The notes under the pieces: model-generated | The model's input: only the letters and a program-made list of their open reading frames with translations | Database searches by the model: none | Told to the model about the DNA's origin: nothing | Position numbers and translations under genes: made by a program | In this document: piece by piece, positions 44,901 to 53,804 of the stretch | Numbering within the stretch: position 1 is the stretch's first letter | Layout: each line of letters starts with the position of its first letter | Origin: Zasmidium citrigriseum | Lineage: Eukaryota > Ascomycota > Dothideomycetes > Mycosphaerellales > Mycosphaerellaceae | Direction: 5' to 3' | DNA: 64,000 nucleotides | Assembly (NCBI GenBank): GCA_002786025.1 | Contig: NHNW01000074.1 | Coordinates: 62,001 to 126,000 of the forward strand

Positions 44901-46208
44901 CTTTAGAATAAGCTTAGAGGGCTTATTCCTAAACTTAGGATAGACTTCTAAAGTATATAGAACTTTAGGCGTCTAAATACTTTAGTATACTTATTAGTTT
45001 CCTATAGCTTATATCTATTACTTAGCTTTCTAAAACGTCTTAGAATAAGCTTAGAAAGCTTATTCCTAAATTTAGAATAGCGTTTTAGATATATAAATAC
45101 TTTAGTATAGTTATTAGTTTTCTATAGGTTATATCTACTATTTACCTATAATTATAAGTTTTCTATAGCTTATATCTACTACTTAGCTTTCTAAAACTTC
45201 TTAGAATAAGCTTAGAAAGCTTATTCCTAAATTTAGGATAGAGCTTTAGATATTTAAATACTTTAGTATAGTTATTAGTTTCTTATAGGTTATATCTACT
45301 ACTTAGCTTTTAAAAACTTCTTAGAATAAGCTTAGAGAGCTTATTCCTAAACTTAGAATAGGATTTTAGACGTTTAAATACCTTACTATAGTTATTAGTT
45401 TCCTAAACTTAGAAAAGGAGTTTAAAGTATATTAGGCTTTAGACGTTTAAATATATTAGTATAGAATAATATCTACTACTTAGCTTTTTAATACTCCTTA
45501 AAATAAGCTTATAAAGCTTATTTCTAAACTTATTAGAGAATATAGAGCTTTAGATATTTAGATATCTTAATATAGAATACTATAGCTTATATTTACTATT
45601 TAGCTTTCTAATACTTTTTAGAAAGCTAATTCCTTAACTTTATTTATATATAGTTACTTTTTAGTTTAGGAATTAAAGTATAGCTTAGTAATTAGTAGTT
45701 AGCCTTTAGGAATAAGCTTAAAGAACTTAATCCTATATTTAAGTAGTTATTAGTCTTTAATAATAATAGTAATCCTATATTTAAGTAGTTATTAGTCTTT
45801 AATAATAATAGTATACTATAATTTATACTTACTATTTAGTTTTCTTATACTTCTTTTAGAATATTATTTCTAGACTTAGGATAGAATTCTAAAGTATATA
45901 AAGCTTTAGCTATTTAAGTATCTTAGTATAGAATACTATAGCTTAGATCTACTATTTAGTTTACTAATATTTCTTAGAATAAGCTTAGAGAGCTTCTTTC
46001 TAAGTTCTTAAGTAGCTATTAGTTTTTTAAAATAAGCTTTAAGAGCTTATTCTTATATTTAAGTACGAGATTTTATCGCGTCTTACGCTACGGACGTTTT
46101 AGTACGGGAGGCTATAGCCTATATACGCTAGAAATTTCCCTATATACTCGTTCTTATTTTACCTAAAGAGGTACGCTAAGTTTTAGACTTTCTCCCTTTA
46201 TTTTAATT
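41931..46208. repeat. AT-saturated island of degenerate tandem repeats (RIP-like)
   Basis: About 4.3 kb of roughly 70-75% or more A+T with very few CG pairs, against about 50% GC in the flanks. It contains no open frame above about 60 codons. A recurring unit of about 120-155 bases is visible: a block ATATCTACTATTTAG, then the hairpin AATAAGCT-N5-AGCTTATT, then CCTAAACTTAGTAAGAG, TTCTAACGTTTAG and GATAGTTAAATAGCTTA. The hairpin or a close variant starts near 42466, 42599, 42901, 43134, 43275, 43404, 43542, 43672, 43761, 43907, 44378, 44755, 44892, 45042, 45202, 45322, 45500, 45709 and 45976. Composition and decay match repeats hit by RIP in ascomycetes. It may be a dead satellite or transposon array, or heterochromatin with a chromosomal role. 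Confidence 0.85.
45729..45812. repeat. Exact 42-bp tandem duplication
   Basis: Two identical adjacent 42-base units, 45729-45770 and 45771-45812, each starting AATCCTATATTTAAG and ending AATAATAATAGT. Identity suggests a recent slippage or duplication after the surrounding decay. Confidence 0.85.
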
Positions 46209-46586
46209 ACTATTTAGTTTTCTTATACTTCTTTTAGAATATTATTTCTAGACTTAGGATAGAATTCTAAAGTATATAAAGCTTTAGCTATTTAAGTATC
46301 TTAGTATAGAATACTATAGCTTAGATCTACTATTTAGTTTACTAATATTTCTTAGAATAAGCTTAGAGAGCTTCTTCCTAAGTTCTTAAGTAGCTATTAG
46401 TTTTTCGGAATAAGCTTTAAGAGCTTATTCTCGTATTTAAGTGCGAGATTTTGTCGCGTCTTACGCTACGGACGTCTTAGTACGGGAGGCTATAGCCCGT
46501 ATACGCTAGAAATTTCCCCACACGCTCGTTCTCGTTTCGCCTAAAGAGGTGCGCCAAGTTTTGGACTTTCTCCCTTTGTTTTGAAT
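45831..46586. repeat. 378-bp tandem duplication, copies decayed to different degrees
   Basis: Copy A is 45831-46208 and copy B 46209-46586; they align without a gap at an offset of 378 bases. The first about 170 bases are identical and already AT-saturated. In the remainder copy B (nearer the genes) keeps C or G where copy A has T or A, for example CGGAATAAG versus TAAAATAAG, CCCGTATAC versus CCTATATAC, and CTCGTTTCGCC versus CTTATTTTACC. About 25 differences were seen, essentially all C-to-T or G-to-A in the A copy. Confidence 0.9.
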
Positions 46587-46940
46587 GGAAGCGTCGAATG
46601 CCCCTTGTCTATCAACTTAACCTGTAGAGGCTTTATCACTCCGATCTGAATAGCGTAGATTTTCCGACGGGTGACCTGGACTAGCGTTGCTTTCCAGGCG
46701 GTAAAGGCTCGGATCAGGCTTGAGATCTTCCAGCCTACCATTTATCATTTTGGTCTGACCCAATACAGCCTATATAGGCAACCTCGTACCAGGACTGGTC
46801 TTGCATCAGGTCTTACACTTGATGTTACTTTGAGTGAATTGTACGAAGGAGGACGTCTCTCAGAAGGGGGTAAATTTACAGGACATCATGGCTCAGCACT
46901 GGTTTCGGACAGTAATTCTATGCGTGTATGTGCAGAAGAC
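46587..46940. promoter_or_regulatory. Right flank of the island; sulfotransferase promoter
   Basis: Normal composition resumes here. A TATATA at 46771-46776 lies about 165 bases before the chosen ATG at 46941. An in-frame ATG at 46920 is an alternative start. No other feature seen. Confidence 0.45.
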
Positions 46941-48035
46941 ATGCACTTGGCGACAAGACCCTTCAGTGGGCTGACTATAGAGTCCAGCGCACTCGCGATA
47001 CCAACAGCAGTGTTTGCCTCCAATCGCACGGTTCCCTTTCAGGTGGGTAGCTGGAGGATACGTCGGCTCTGCGCAGTGCTGATAGTGTATAGGTGATTGG
47101 AGCCGGCTATGGAAGGACTGGAACAAAGTGTTGGTGGCAACAGATCCAAAGAATCATCAATCCCAACTAATCGCCCTCCAGCTTTCCACCGAGCACTGGA
47201 ATTACTCAACATCACACCAGTCTACGACTTCAACATGGCCCAGCGACCCATTTTCGAGAACAAACTATTGGCAGAGCAGCTTAGGATCAAAAAGCCAAGC
47301 GGTTTCATTCACAAGTTCCAAGATGGTATTTGGCGCACTGCCGAAGAGTGGGACCTGATCTTTGGCGACTTCGCCGCCTGCGTCGATTCTCCCTGCAACT
47401 TTGTCGCTGCCGAGCTCGCACACGTCTATCCGGAGGCGAAAGTCGTTTTGACCGTGAGGGATTCGCCAGAGGTATGGTTCAAAAGCTTTAATGAGACTGT
47501 GATGGATCGTGAGCGTAGCTACATCTCTTCGTGGAGCTGGCTCATCATGACGAGGCTCAGACGCTGGGCTGGACTCACGCCACGTGGGTACGACAGCCCT
47601 GTTGTGCGTCTTTTTCGCGAGGAAAATTCGCCTGTGCTGCGAGTGACAGCGCAGAATTACGTGGATTTCCATAACTCAATACGACAACATGTTCCGTCGG
47701 ACCGACTTCTGGAATTTAATGTGAAGGAAGGTATGTGTGAAGGAACGCCCGTTTCTGTGAGTTGCAGTAGTCCATTGTGTGTGCTGACTTTCGAGCCAGG
47801 CTGGGAGCCACTCTGCAAATTCTTGGGAAAACCTGTACCTAATGTGCCGTTTCCCCACGTCAACGACAGAAAGGCGTTCCGGGAATGGACCGACAAGATC
47901 GTCCGTGATACCGAAGATGAATTGCGTCTTTTGCTAGTCGTCCTTGGGGCAGTCGAGGCCTTTGTGGCCTGGTTGGGAGCAGTTTATTACTTCTGGAAGA
48001 GGCAGCGCAATTCAATAAAGGTCAAAGAGTCTTGA
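46941..48035 (+). CDS. Sulfotransferase-like P-loop protein with C-terminal membrane anchor
   Basis: Four exons, 46941-47042, 47093-47129, 47182-47730 and 47800-48035, give 307 residues; introns are 50, 52 (CCAACTAATC branch), and 69 nt. The third intron is a multiple of three and open, so it could be misread as coding. The 5' PAPS-binding P-loop is split by intron 2: VIGAGYGRTGTKS, followed by FHRALELLNI. A second family block is AKVVLTVRDSPEVWFKSF, with the Arg/Ser positions expected to contact the 3'-phosphate. The WEPLCKFLGKPVP block and PFPHVND follow, as in the fungal Sulfotransfer_4-type family. A C-terminal helix (LLLVVLGAVEAFVAWLGAVY) then KRQR suggests a tail anchor. Acceptor molecule unknown. 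It sits just beyond the RIP-like island but has no stop or frameshift. Confidence 0.82.
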
Positions 48036-48059
48036 AGTGAGGTCCAGAGTGAAAGCGCT

Positions 48060-48190
48060 AGGACTGCCATCGATGTTCAAAAGCCGGCCAGGGTACTGGA
48101 ACCGGCAGTGGATGGAAGAGAGAACATCGCTCAGCACTGTATATGTAAGGCAGCTCGTCCATGACAAACAGAGATTCTGAAAAGAGAGAG
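48060..48190 (+). other. Eroded copy of the secreted-protein promoter
   Basis: Aligns by eye with about 37890-38000 upstream of the secreted protein: shared CATCGATG, GGCAG..GATGG, CTCAGCA, TATAT.TAAGG, GCTCGTC and ATTCTGAA in the same order and spacing. The TATATAA is degraded to TATATGTAA. No matching signal-peptide exon follows, so only the promoter remnant remains. Confidence 0.55.
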
Positions 48191-48454
48191 AGGTCACCTC
48201 CAACGATGGCGGGCCATGGTCTAATCCAGGTATCTTCTTTCCCTTAGAGAAGCCGAAAGTCATCATGCATCGTTACGCTTTGCTTGCATCGCGTCCAGAT
48301 TCGCGAAGAACTCATGTGTGTTTTCCCTCTGACGTTAGCCTGCTGATGTCGGTGAGCGATGATGGAATGGATGACATTGCAAATAATGGAAAGAGAAGCA
48401 GAAGACTCGATGGCGTGAATGAATTCGACACTAAAATTGGCTAGTGCCCCTGAC
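48191..48454. other. Deleted interval of the eroded duplicate block
   Basis: Lies between the promoter-like and GT2-like remnants. Its last about 60 bases resemble 39545-39600 (shared GAAGACTCG/GAAGTCTCG and TTCGACACTAA). The secreted-protein exons themselves are absent. Confidence 0.4.
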
Positions 48455-48735
48455 TAATCAGTCTTGGCGGTCAGGAGTGAACGGCTCCTTCCTGGACCTC
48501 ATCAGCAACTCCAAACATGCACAATGATATCCGATCTCACTCATCAAGGCCACCCATGCATCCTGAGGCGCAGTGCCGACTTTTCCTATCTCTCCAGCCC
48601 ACAGCCTCGACTTCCCTTCTTCCCCACGAAACTTCTCGGGATCCATCTTGGCAACAGGGCAGAGGCCGCGTACGGCAGTATCCAGGACCGGGGCTCAGCA
48701 TGTCGACCAACAACGACCTTCCCAGCATGATCGCC
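48455..48735 (-). pseudogene. Remnant of a GT2 glycosyltransferase 3' end
   Basis: Matches the last about 280 bases of the GT2 pseudogene at 39605-39890, same orientation: shared TCTTGGCGGTCAGGAG, CCACCCAT, and GCGTACGGCAG versus GCGTACAGAAT. In the minus-strand frame PQDAWVALMSE corresponds to PQVDGWAFVLE. The rest of the gene is missing. Non-functional. Confidence 0.55.
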
Positions 48736-49108
48736 TTGACATGTGTTATAGATGGCTATGTCAAGAAAGTGAAACCAGGTCGCGATGGCCCTGACAGTGA
48801 GCGGATACGTCTGCCGAGGCGTGTTGCTGGCTTGAAACAGATTGTGACGAAAGCTCCTCTCGTCCTGCCCCCTTGGCGGGCCTCACAGCCTGGTGATACT
48901 ACGTGGGCATCGTTGGGGATATGAATTATCGGGTGAGTCTGGTATGGGACTGGAAACTTACATGTAAGGGAAGTTTCGCCTGTGAGAGGCAGGGCATCTG
49001 CCCGTCTTTCTCACTCGAGATTCTCTTCGCAGATTGCTTGAACTTCAATACTCCACAACTTAAATGCCATCGAACGTGTGAGACTGATAAGACCGTACGA
49101 ATCACGAC
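48736..49108. promoter_or_regulatory. Intergenic, MFS promoter side
   Basis: About 370 bases before the MFS start. No clear TATA box; nothing else recognised. Confidence 0.35.
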
Positions 49109-50989
49109 ATGAGGTCTATCTTCACAGAAGCCCTCCCGAACACCATAAGGAAGGACTCCGAACACGATGACGAAACGAGAAGCAATCCAAACTACCTCAC
49201 AGGATGGCCAATGTTCGCAGCAGTCATCTCACTCAATGCAGCCAACGGAGTGGCGTTCGTTGACCTTCTCGGGGTCACTGCAATACTGCCGGCCGTATCT
49301 GTATACTTCGACTCCGGAGGTCCCATTGCGTGGGCTGCGACAACACAACTCATAGGAGCGACCGTTGGCCTTGCTGTCCTTGGTTACCTGAGCGATGTCT
49401 GGTCCCGACGCATGATGCTCCTGGTTGCGCTGGGACTGCTCACAGCCAGCGCTCTGGCATGCGGCTTGAGTAGCTATCAGCCAAGCACGGATCTGTTCTG
49501 CGCACTGAGGACGTTCTCGGGTATCGCGACGGGAAGTGTGAGCAATCTGGTCAACATTGCACAAAACGACTTCCTGCCAGAGAGGAAGAGGCTGAAGTAC
49601 CAAGGTATTCAAGGTCGGTACTCCATCTCTTGTACTGCCACCTGATACCAGCATCTGACATCTGACATAGGTACCTCTGTCGCCCTTGGAAGCATCACCG
49701 GCATGCTCGTTGGCGCAGCCCTTGCCATGAACGGAATTTGGGAAGTCTTCTACTACATCGAGGTCGGCCTCTCAATCTGTGCAAGCATCGCCGTCTTCCT
49801 CTGGGTTCCTGCCAACTGCACCCCACCAAAGAAGAAGCAAATTTGGGAAGCAGTCAAAACAATCGACTTCGTGGGCATTGTATCTGGCATCGGATTCATC
49901 GTACCAGGCTTGTTGATTCTGTGCAAGTATTACTTGCTCCACAAGGCCGTCCTCATAGCCTTGGGCGTCATCACCGGACTCTCGTGCATCGTCTTCCTCT
50001 TCTTTGGATTCAAGACCGGTCGTGGGCCTGTTCGACCACTGGTGCCTTTCCGCCTGTTCCGAAACCGTACGATCGCTACCATACTGATCCAGAATATCCT
50101 CTTCGGCGCCGCGTATTACTCCTTCTCGTACTACCTTCCACTTAACCTTCAAGTCGTCCGCGAGATGCCGGAGATCGAAGCATCTGCAATGCAAGTACCC
50201 TACTACGTTGTACATGGTGCTTGGTCGACCATCTCTGCCTTGATAATCCTCAGGCTCCAACAGAAGGGAAAGAGAAGCTACTCGACCATCTTCCTAGTTG
50301 GCTTCGCGGTCTGGACCCTAGCCATGGCCCTTCTTGGCGTCGATAGTGAGTATCGAGTTCCTGGCCTTGTCGCTGTGTTGGGTGCATTGGTTGGCATTGG
50401 GACCGGCTCCTCGTTTCAAAACTCCGTCATGGCCATTTCGGCGCAAGTGGACAAGGAGACCAAAGGTGTTGCCGTCGGCACTAGGAACGTCTTGCGTACG
50501 TAGTCGATCGCTTCCGATCTTTGAACGTTTACTGACCTTTCTGCAGGATTCTTCGGCGGCGCCCTCGGAACCGCCATATCATCTACAATCCTGCGCGACC
50601 GCCTCATCGCCAGCCTGCCAAGCCATCTCGACTATCTTGCCGGCTCGACATTCTCTCCTGCAGTCAACGATCTCAACGAGCCTGAAGAGATCGCTGCTCA
50701 AGAGGCGTACGATAGTGCAATTGCAACAGTGTTCCATACTTCCGCGGCCATGGTTGGAGTGTGCTTCTTGCTGTGTCCCTTGATCAGGGACAACAGTCAA
50801 CGAAAGCCAAGGGACGAAGAGGATACCATCGCGATGAAAGAGAGTCCAAGTATGGACAGCAGCACAAACGATGCGAAAGAAGACGAGGAGTCGTCAAAAC
50901 GATCCTCATTCGACATGCCCGCCGAGCGTCGAGCAGTACCCTTCGAGTTGGCTTTTCACCGACCTGTCTCTGATCCGCCCATTCCATGA
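49109..50989 (+). CDS. Major facilitator superfamily transporter (DHA2-like, 14-TM type)
   Basis: Three exons, 49109-49613, 49671-50495 and 50547-50989, give 590 residues; introns are 57 and 51 nt. Many hydrophobic helices run through the chain. The loop 2-3 motif A is present as GYLSDVWSRRMML. Motif C-like Gly-rich segments occur after ALRTFSGIATGSVSN and in GTSVALGSITGMLVGAAL, which is typical of drug:proton antiporters of the 12-14 helix groups. The final segment (DEEDTIAMKESPSMD...KRSSFD) is a hydrophilic, Ser-rich cytosolic tail with possible phosphorylation sites. It probably exports a metabolite or drug at the plasma membrane; the substrate is unknown. The sulfotransferase-like gene lies upstream on the same strand with the eroded block between them. 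Confidence 0.88.
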
Positions 50990-51072
50990 GTAAAAGGATA
51001 GACCAACTTAGACTGATATAGATAGAGTGAATGAGAGACGTCCAAAGATGTAAATGGAAAGCACAAAGATAG
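50990..51072. other. 3' region of MFS gene
   Basis: Short spacer before the first tRNA-like repeat; nothing else seen. Confidence 0.3.
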
Positions 51073-51190
51073 GTCGGGACCGGGACTCGAATCCAGGCAC
51101 TCGGCAAAAGAGAAGTAAGTGCCCGCGAAGACACCCTCAAGATTTCCAGTCTTGTGCCGTCACTGGCTGAATACGAGCTACTTCTCTGAG
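51073..51190 (-). repeat. Degenerate tRNA-like repeat, copy 1
   Basis: Minus strand carries a box-B-like GGATTCGAGTCCCGG and an anticodon-arm-like hairpin CAAGA-CTGGAAA-TCTTG (loop would read GGA, Ser). The acceptor and D arms do not pair properly, so no functional tRNA can be folded by hand. It shares CTCAG.GAAGTAGCT and GGCACAAGACT with copy 2. Confidence 0.4.
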
Positions 51191-51375
51191 GTTTGAATGA
51201 GTTCATTTCGTAGACCGGTGGTGTGTGGTGACTCGATATCGGCTAGTATTTCTACTTTTGCACCAACAGCAACACAAATCACACCTTCTCATGAAATAGA
51301 AAAAAAGACCTTACAAACGATCAAAACTATCGATACTCTACCAGAGGATCGAAAAAGAGAGAGACAAGGCAAAAA

Positions 51376-51539
51376 GCGGGCAGTGTCTGAGACTCGAACC
51401 CAACCCGACAGCAGAGCAAAAGCAAAAGGGAAGGGCTGGCATGCCCGCTAGGACACACCAGACAGAATGCAAGATTAATAGTCTTGTGCCTCACCGGCTG
51501 ATTCTTTGATTGGTAGCTACTTCCCTGAGAGTCACACAA
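51376..51539 (-). repeat. Degenerate tRNA-like repeat, copy 2
   Basis: Minus strand has GGGTTCGAGTCTCAG (box-B-like), the hairpin CAAGA-CTATTAA-TCTTG, and a TTTTT run shortly after, as in pol III terminators. The upstream CTCAGGGAAGTAGCT and CAATCAAAGAA.CAGCC blocks match copy 3. Arms do not form a normal cloverleaf. Confidence 0.4.
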
Positions 51540-51740
51540 TTCTTTTGAGTATATGAAGGTTGTGTTGGACCGGTGAGAGATGTGAGTCAGACGACTCAGC
51601 GGAGGGGGAAAGAGGATGACTACTGGATCCAAAAGTTTACTACGATCTTCGAACCTAACAAGACGATATGGAGCTGGAGACATGCAGCAGTACATCACAA
51701 AAAGAGTTGAACGTCTTGTTCTATAACAACAAAAAGGTCA

Positions 51741-51875
51741 GGTCTCATCAAGACTCGAATTGACGACCCTGGGCAGAGCAAAAGGGAAGGTAGCGCCTTT
51801 GCAGACACTAAGAACGAAGATCATTGAATCTTCCCAAGAAGGGGCTGTTCTTGATTGGTGAGCGACTTCCCTGAG
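51741..51875 (-). repeat. Degenerate tRNA-like repeat, copy 3
   Basis: Minus strand has CAATTCGAGTCTTGA and a following TTTTT; CTTCCCTTTTGCTCTGC and CTCAGGGAAGTCGCT match copy 2. Spacing from the previous copy is about 336 bases (copies 1-2: about 349), so the set is a tandem array. Confidence 0.4.
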
Positions 51876-52061
51876 AAACAGTGCTCGTTTTTGCAACTCA
51901 TGAAAGTTGGTTGTTGGGCGAAGCGAAAGGATGGTGTGGAGCTCCAGCCTGGCGGTGACTCGATTCGAGAGACCGAGTTCTAGCGAGCTGAGATCGCTTG
52001 GTTCTTGGCCGAACAGCAACAACTCTTCTCACCTGAGGCATACGCGATCTACCGACGTCTT

Positions 52062-53525
52062 CTACAGTCTACTCTCTACCGCACCCTGCCACTCTTTACT
52101 CCCCACCAACTTCTGCTTCCCCAACACCCTCCACCCGCCACTCCCCTGCTCCAATCCATTCCTCTTCCCCTCCGGCACATCTCTCCATTTGAACAGCCTC
52201 GTGTAGTCTGTATCCTTGCCCTCCATAACGTCGACCACATGCTCGCCTAGTACTGGAAGGAATTTGAAACCGTGTCCGCTCCCTCCACTCGCAACGATGA
52301 GGTTCGACGTCGAGGGGACGTAATCGATGAGAAAGCTGTTGTCCACCGAGTCGGTATACCAACACAATCTTATCGTGGAAAGCGGCAGCTCCAGCAAATC
52401 CGGCAGATTCTCCTTGCAAAAAGTACGCAGGACGCGCATAGCCTCGTCAGGTACCTTATTCAACTCGACGTTGGGGTAAGAGAGGTCGGTTCTCCCGTCA
52501 TGCGTTTTCTTCGAATAGTTCGTCCACTTCGCCCCTCGAAAAGCAACCTTCACAACTCCATCAGGCGTGCGCGGCATTCCATAGATGCCTCCAATGCGGT
52601 CGTCCGAGTGAGGGGTGTAAGAGCCCATATTCCAGCTCCAGACGGGGAAATTCTCTTCAGAGTACTTATCCCAGAGGTCTTTTCTTTCTTTTGGTAATTG
52701 CACGGCGAGGACGCTGCCGGCGGTTGTTTCGAGGAGGGATTCGACTTCGGGGATGAGAGAAGGTGTCCAGCCGCCACAGGCTATGATTAGGAGGTCTGCG
52801 GAGTGATTCGAGCCGTCGGTTGTGGTGATTCCTGTGACTTTGGAGCCGGACTTTTGGATGGATGCTAACCCATTGCCCGAGCCGAAATACGTCTTCACAT
52901 AACCACTTCTTTGTAGTAAGTGCAACACCCACGCACAAGCCCGGCTCGCCAGCACGAAACCCGCTGTCATATCCAACACCCCATCAACCGGTAGCCCTCT
53001 CTCCCTCCTTCCAAAGGGATCAATCTTCGTCCTCGGGATCCCCTCCTTAATCGCCTCCTTCACCCTCGCCTCATCAGTAACCCGATACTGCGTATGTCGA
53101 ATCTCCCTCGGAAACCCCTCCTGCGTCTCAACTTCCTTCGCCTCAAGTCCATCCCTACTCAACCTCAAAAACCCACAATAATGCCACAACTTGATCTCGG
53201 GATCCAACGCTTCCGGCAACTCACTCCGCGAAGTCTTACTCAAATCCTCATTCCACTGCGTCCAGATTGGCATGGCCTTAAAGGCTAGATCCTGGTAGAG
53301 TTTCTCGCCGCCATAGGAGGCACGAATGATTTTGTTCAGGTCGCAGGAGGCCCCGTGGGCGCCGGCTTCTTCGGCGTAGTGGTTCTTGTCGAAGGGTTGG
53401 CGGTCGAAGATGTGGATGTTTTTGTAGCCGCGTTTGAGGAGGTGGAGGGCTGTTGAGAGACCGAAGACGCCGGCGCCGATGATGAGGATTTTGGAGTTGG
53501 GGTGCAGGTGTGGTTTGGAGGGCAT
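52062..53525 (-). CDS. FAD-dependent amine oxidase (fructosyl amino acid / sarcosine oxidase-like), peroxisomal
   Basis: Single exon, 487 residues from the ATG at 53525; the frame is open further upstream but that part is not conserved in type. The Rossmann FAD site is near residues 13-18 (ILIIGAGVFGLSTALHL), followed by the acidic ribose contact at HIFDR. Other DAO-family blocks are HGASCDLNKIIRASYGG near the flavin, ADLLIIACGGWTPSL, and the C-terminal ASGGSGHGFKFLPVLGE. This group oxidises N-methyl, glycated or related secondary amines with hydrogen peroxide as by-product. The chain ends in SRL, a PTS1 peroxisomal signal, which suits a peroxide-producing oxidase. Exact substrate unknown. 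Confidence 0.9.
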   Translation of the reverse strand: MPSKPHLHPNSKILIIGAGVFGLSTALHLLKRGYKNIHIFDRQPFDKNHYAEEAGAHGASCDLNKIIRASYGGEKLYQDLAFKAMPIWTQWNEDLSKTSRSELPEALDPEIKLWHYCGFLRLSRDGLEAKEVETQEGFPREIRHTQYRVTDEARVKEAIKEGIPRTKIDPFGRRERGLPVDGVLDMTAGFVLASRACAWVLHLLQRSGYVKTYFGSGNGLASIQKSGSKVTGITTTDGSNHSADLLIIACGGWTPSLIPEVESLLETTAGSVLAVQLPKERKDLWDKYSEENFPVWSWNMGSYTPHSDDRIGGIYGMPRTPDGVVKVAFRGAKWTNYSKKTHDGRTDLSYPNVELNKVPDEAMRVLRTFCKENLPDLLELPLSTIRLCWYTDSVDNSFLIDYVPSTSNLIVASGGSGHGFKFLPVLGEHVVDVMEGKDTDYTRLFKWRDVPEGKRNGLEQGSGGWRVLGKQKLVGSKEWQGAVESRL

Positions 53526-53804
53526 GCTTGATGGTGGCAAAGGGCCAGGGCGATCCTTCTGCGGAGTCAAGATGATGGTATTCGAATCGCCGGGCTGTTT
53601 TTCTGACTTTTGCTTGGTTTGTTTGGTCCAGGACGGAGCTTGTCTTGAGATCAAAGGAAGTTCAAAGTTGTTGTTGAGTCGAATGCATCTCTGGCCTAAG
53701 GTAGTCGTTAGTGGTGGAGACCTTGATGATAGAGTTGCCCACCAATCAGGTCTCACAGATTCCCTGGCCGATCTGCTGAGTGAAGACGAAATATCGAGCT
53801 CCTA

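Noticed and set aside
41931..46586. Intact LTR or DNA transposon, or a CRISPR-like array, in the AT island
   Set aside because: No terminal repeats, polymerase or transposase frame is visible; the units are directly adjacent degenerate repeats without unique spacers, in a eukaryotic genome.
46671..47096. 141-codon frame as a separate gene before the sulfotransferase
   Set aside because: Its 3' half is exon 1 and intron 1 of the sulfotransferase-like gene; the upstream half runs into the decayed repeat edge.
51073..51190. Functional tRNA-Ser(GGA)
   Set aside because: The anticodon-like hairpin and T-loop sequence are present, but the acceptor and D arms do not pair, so a working tRNA is not supported.
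53526..53756. Upstream in-frame extension of the amine oxidase
   Set aside because: No conserved features or targeting signal; the ATG at 53525 lies just before the FAD-binding strand as usual for the family.
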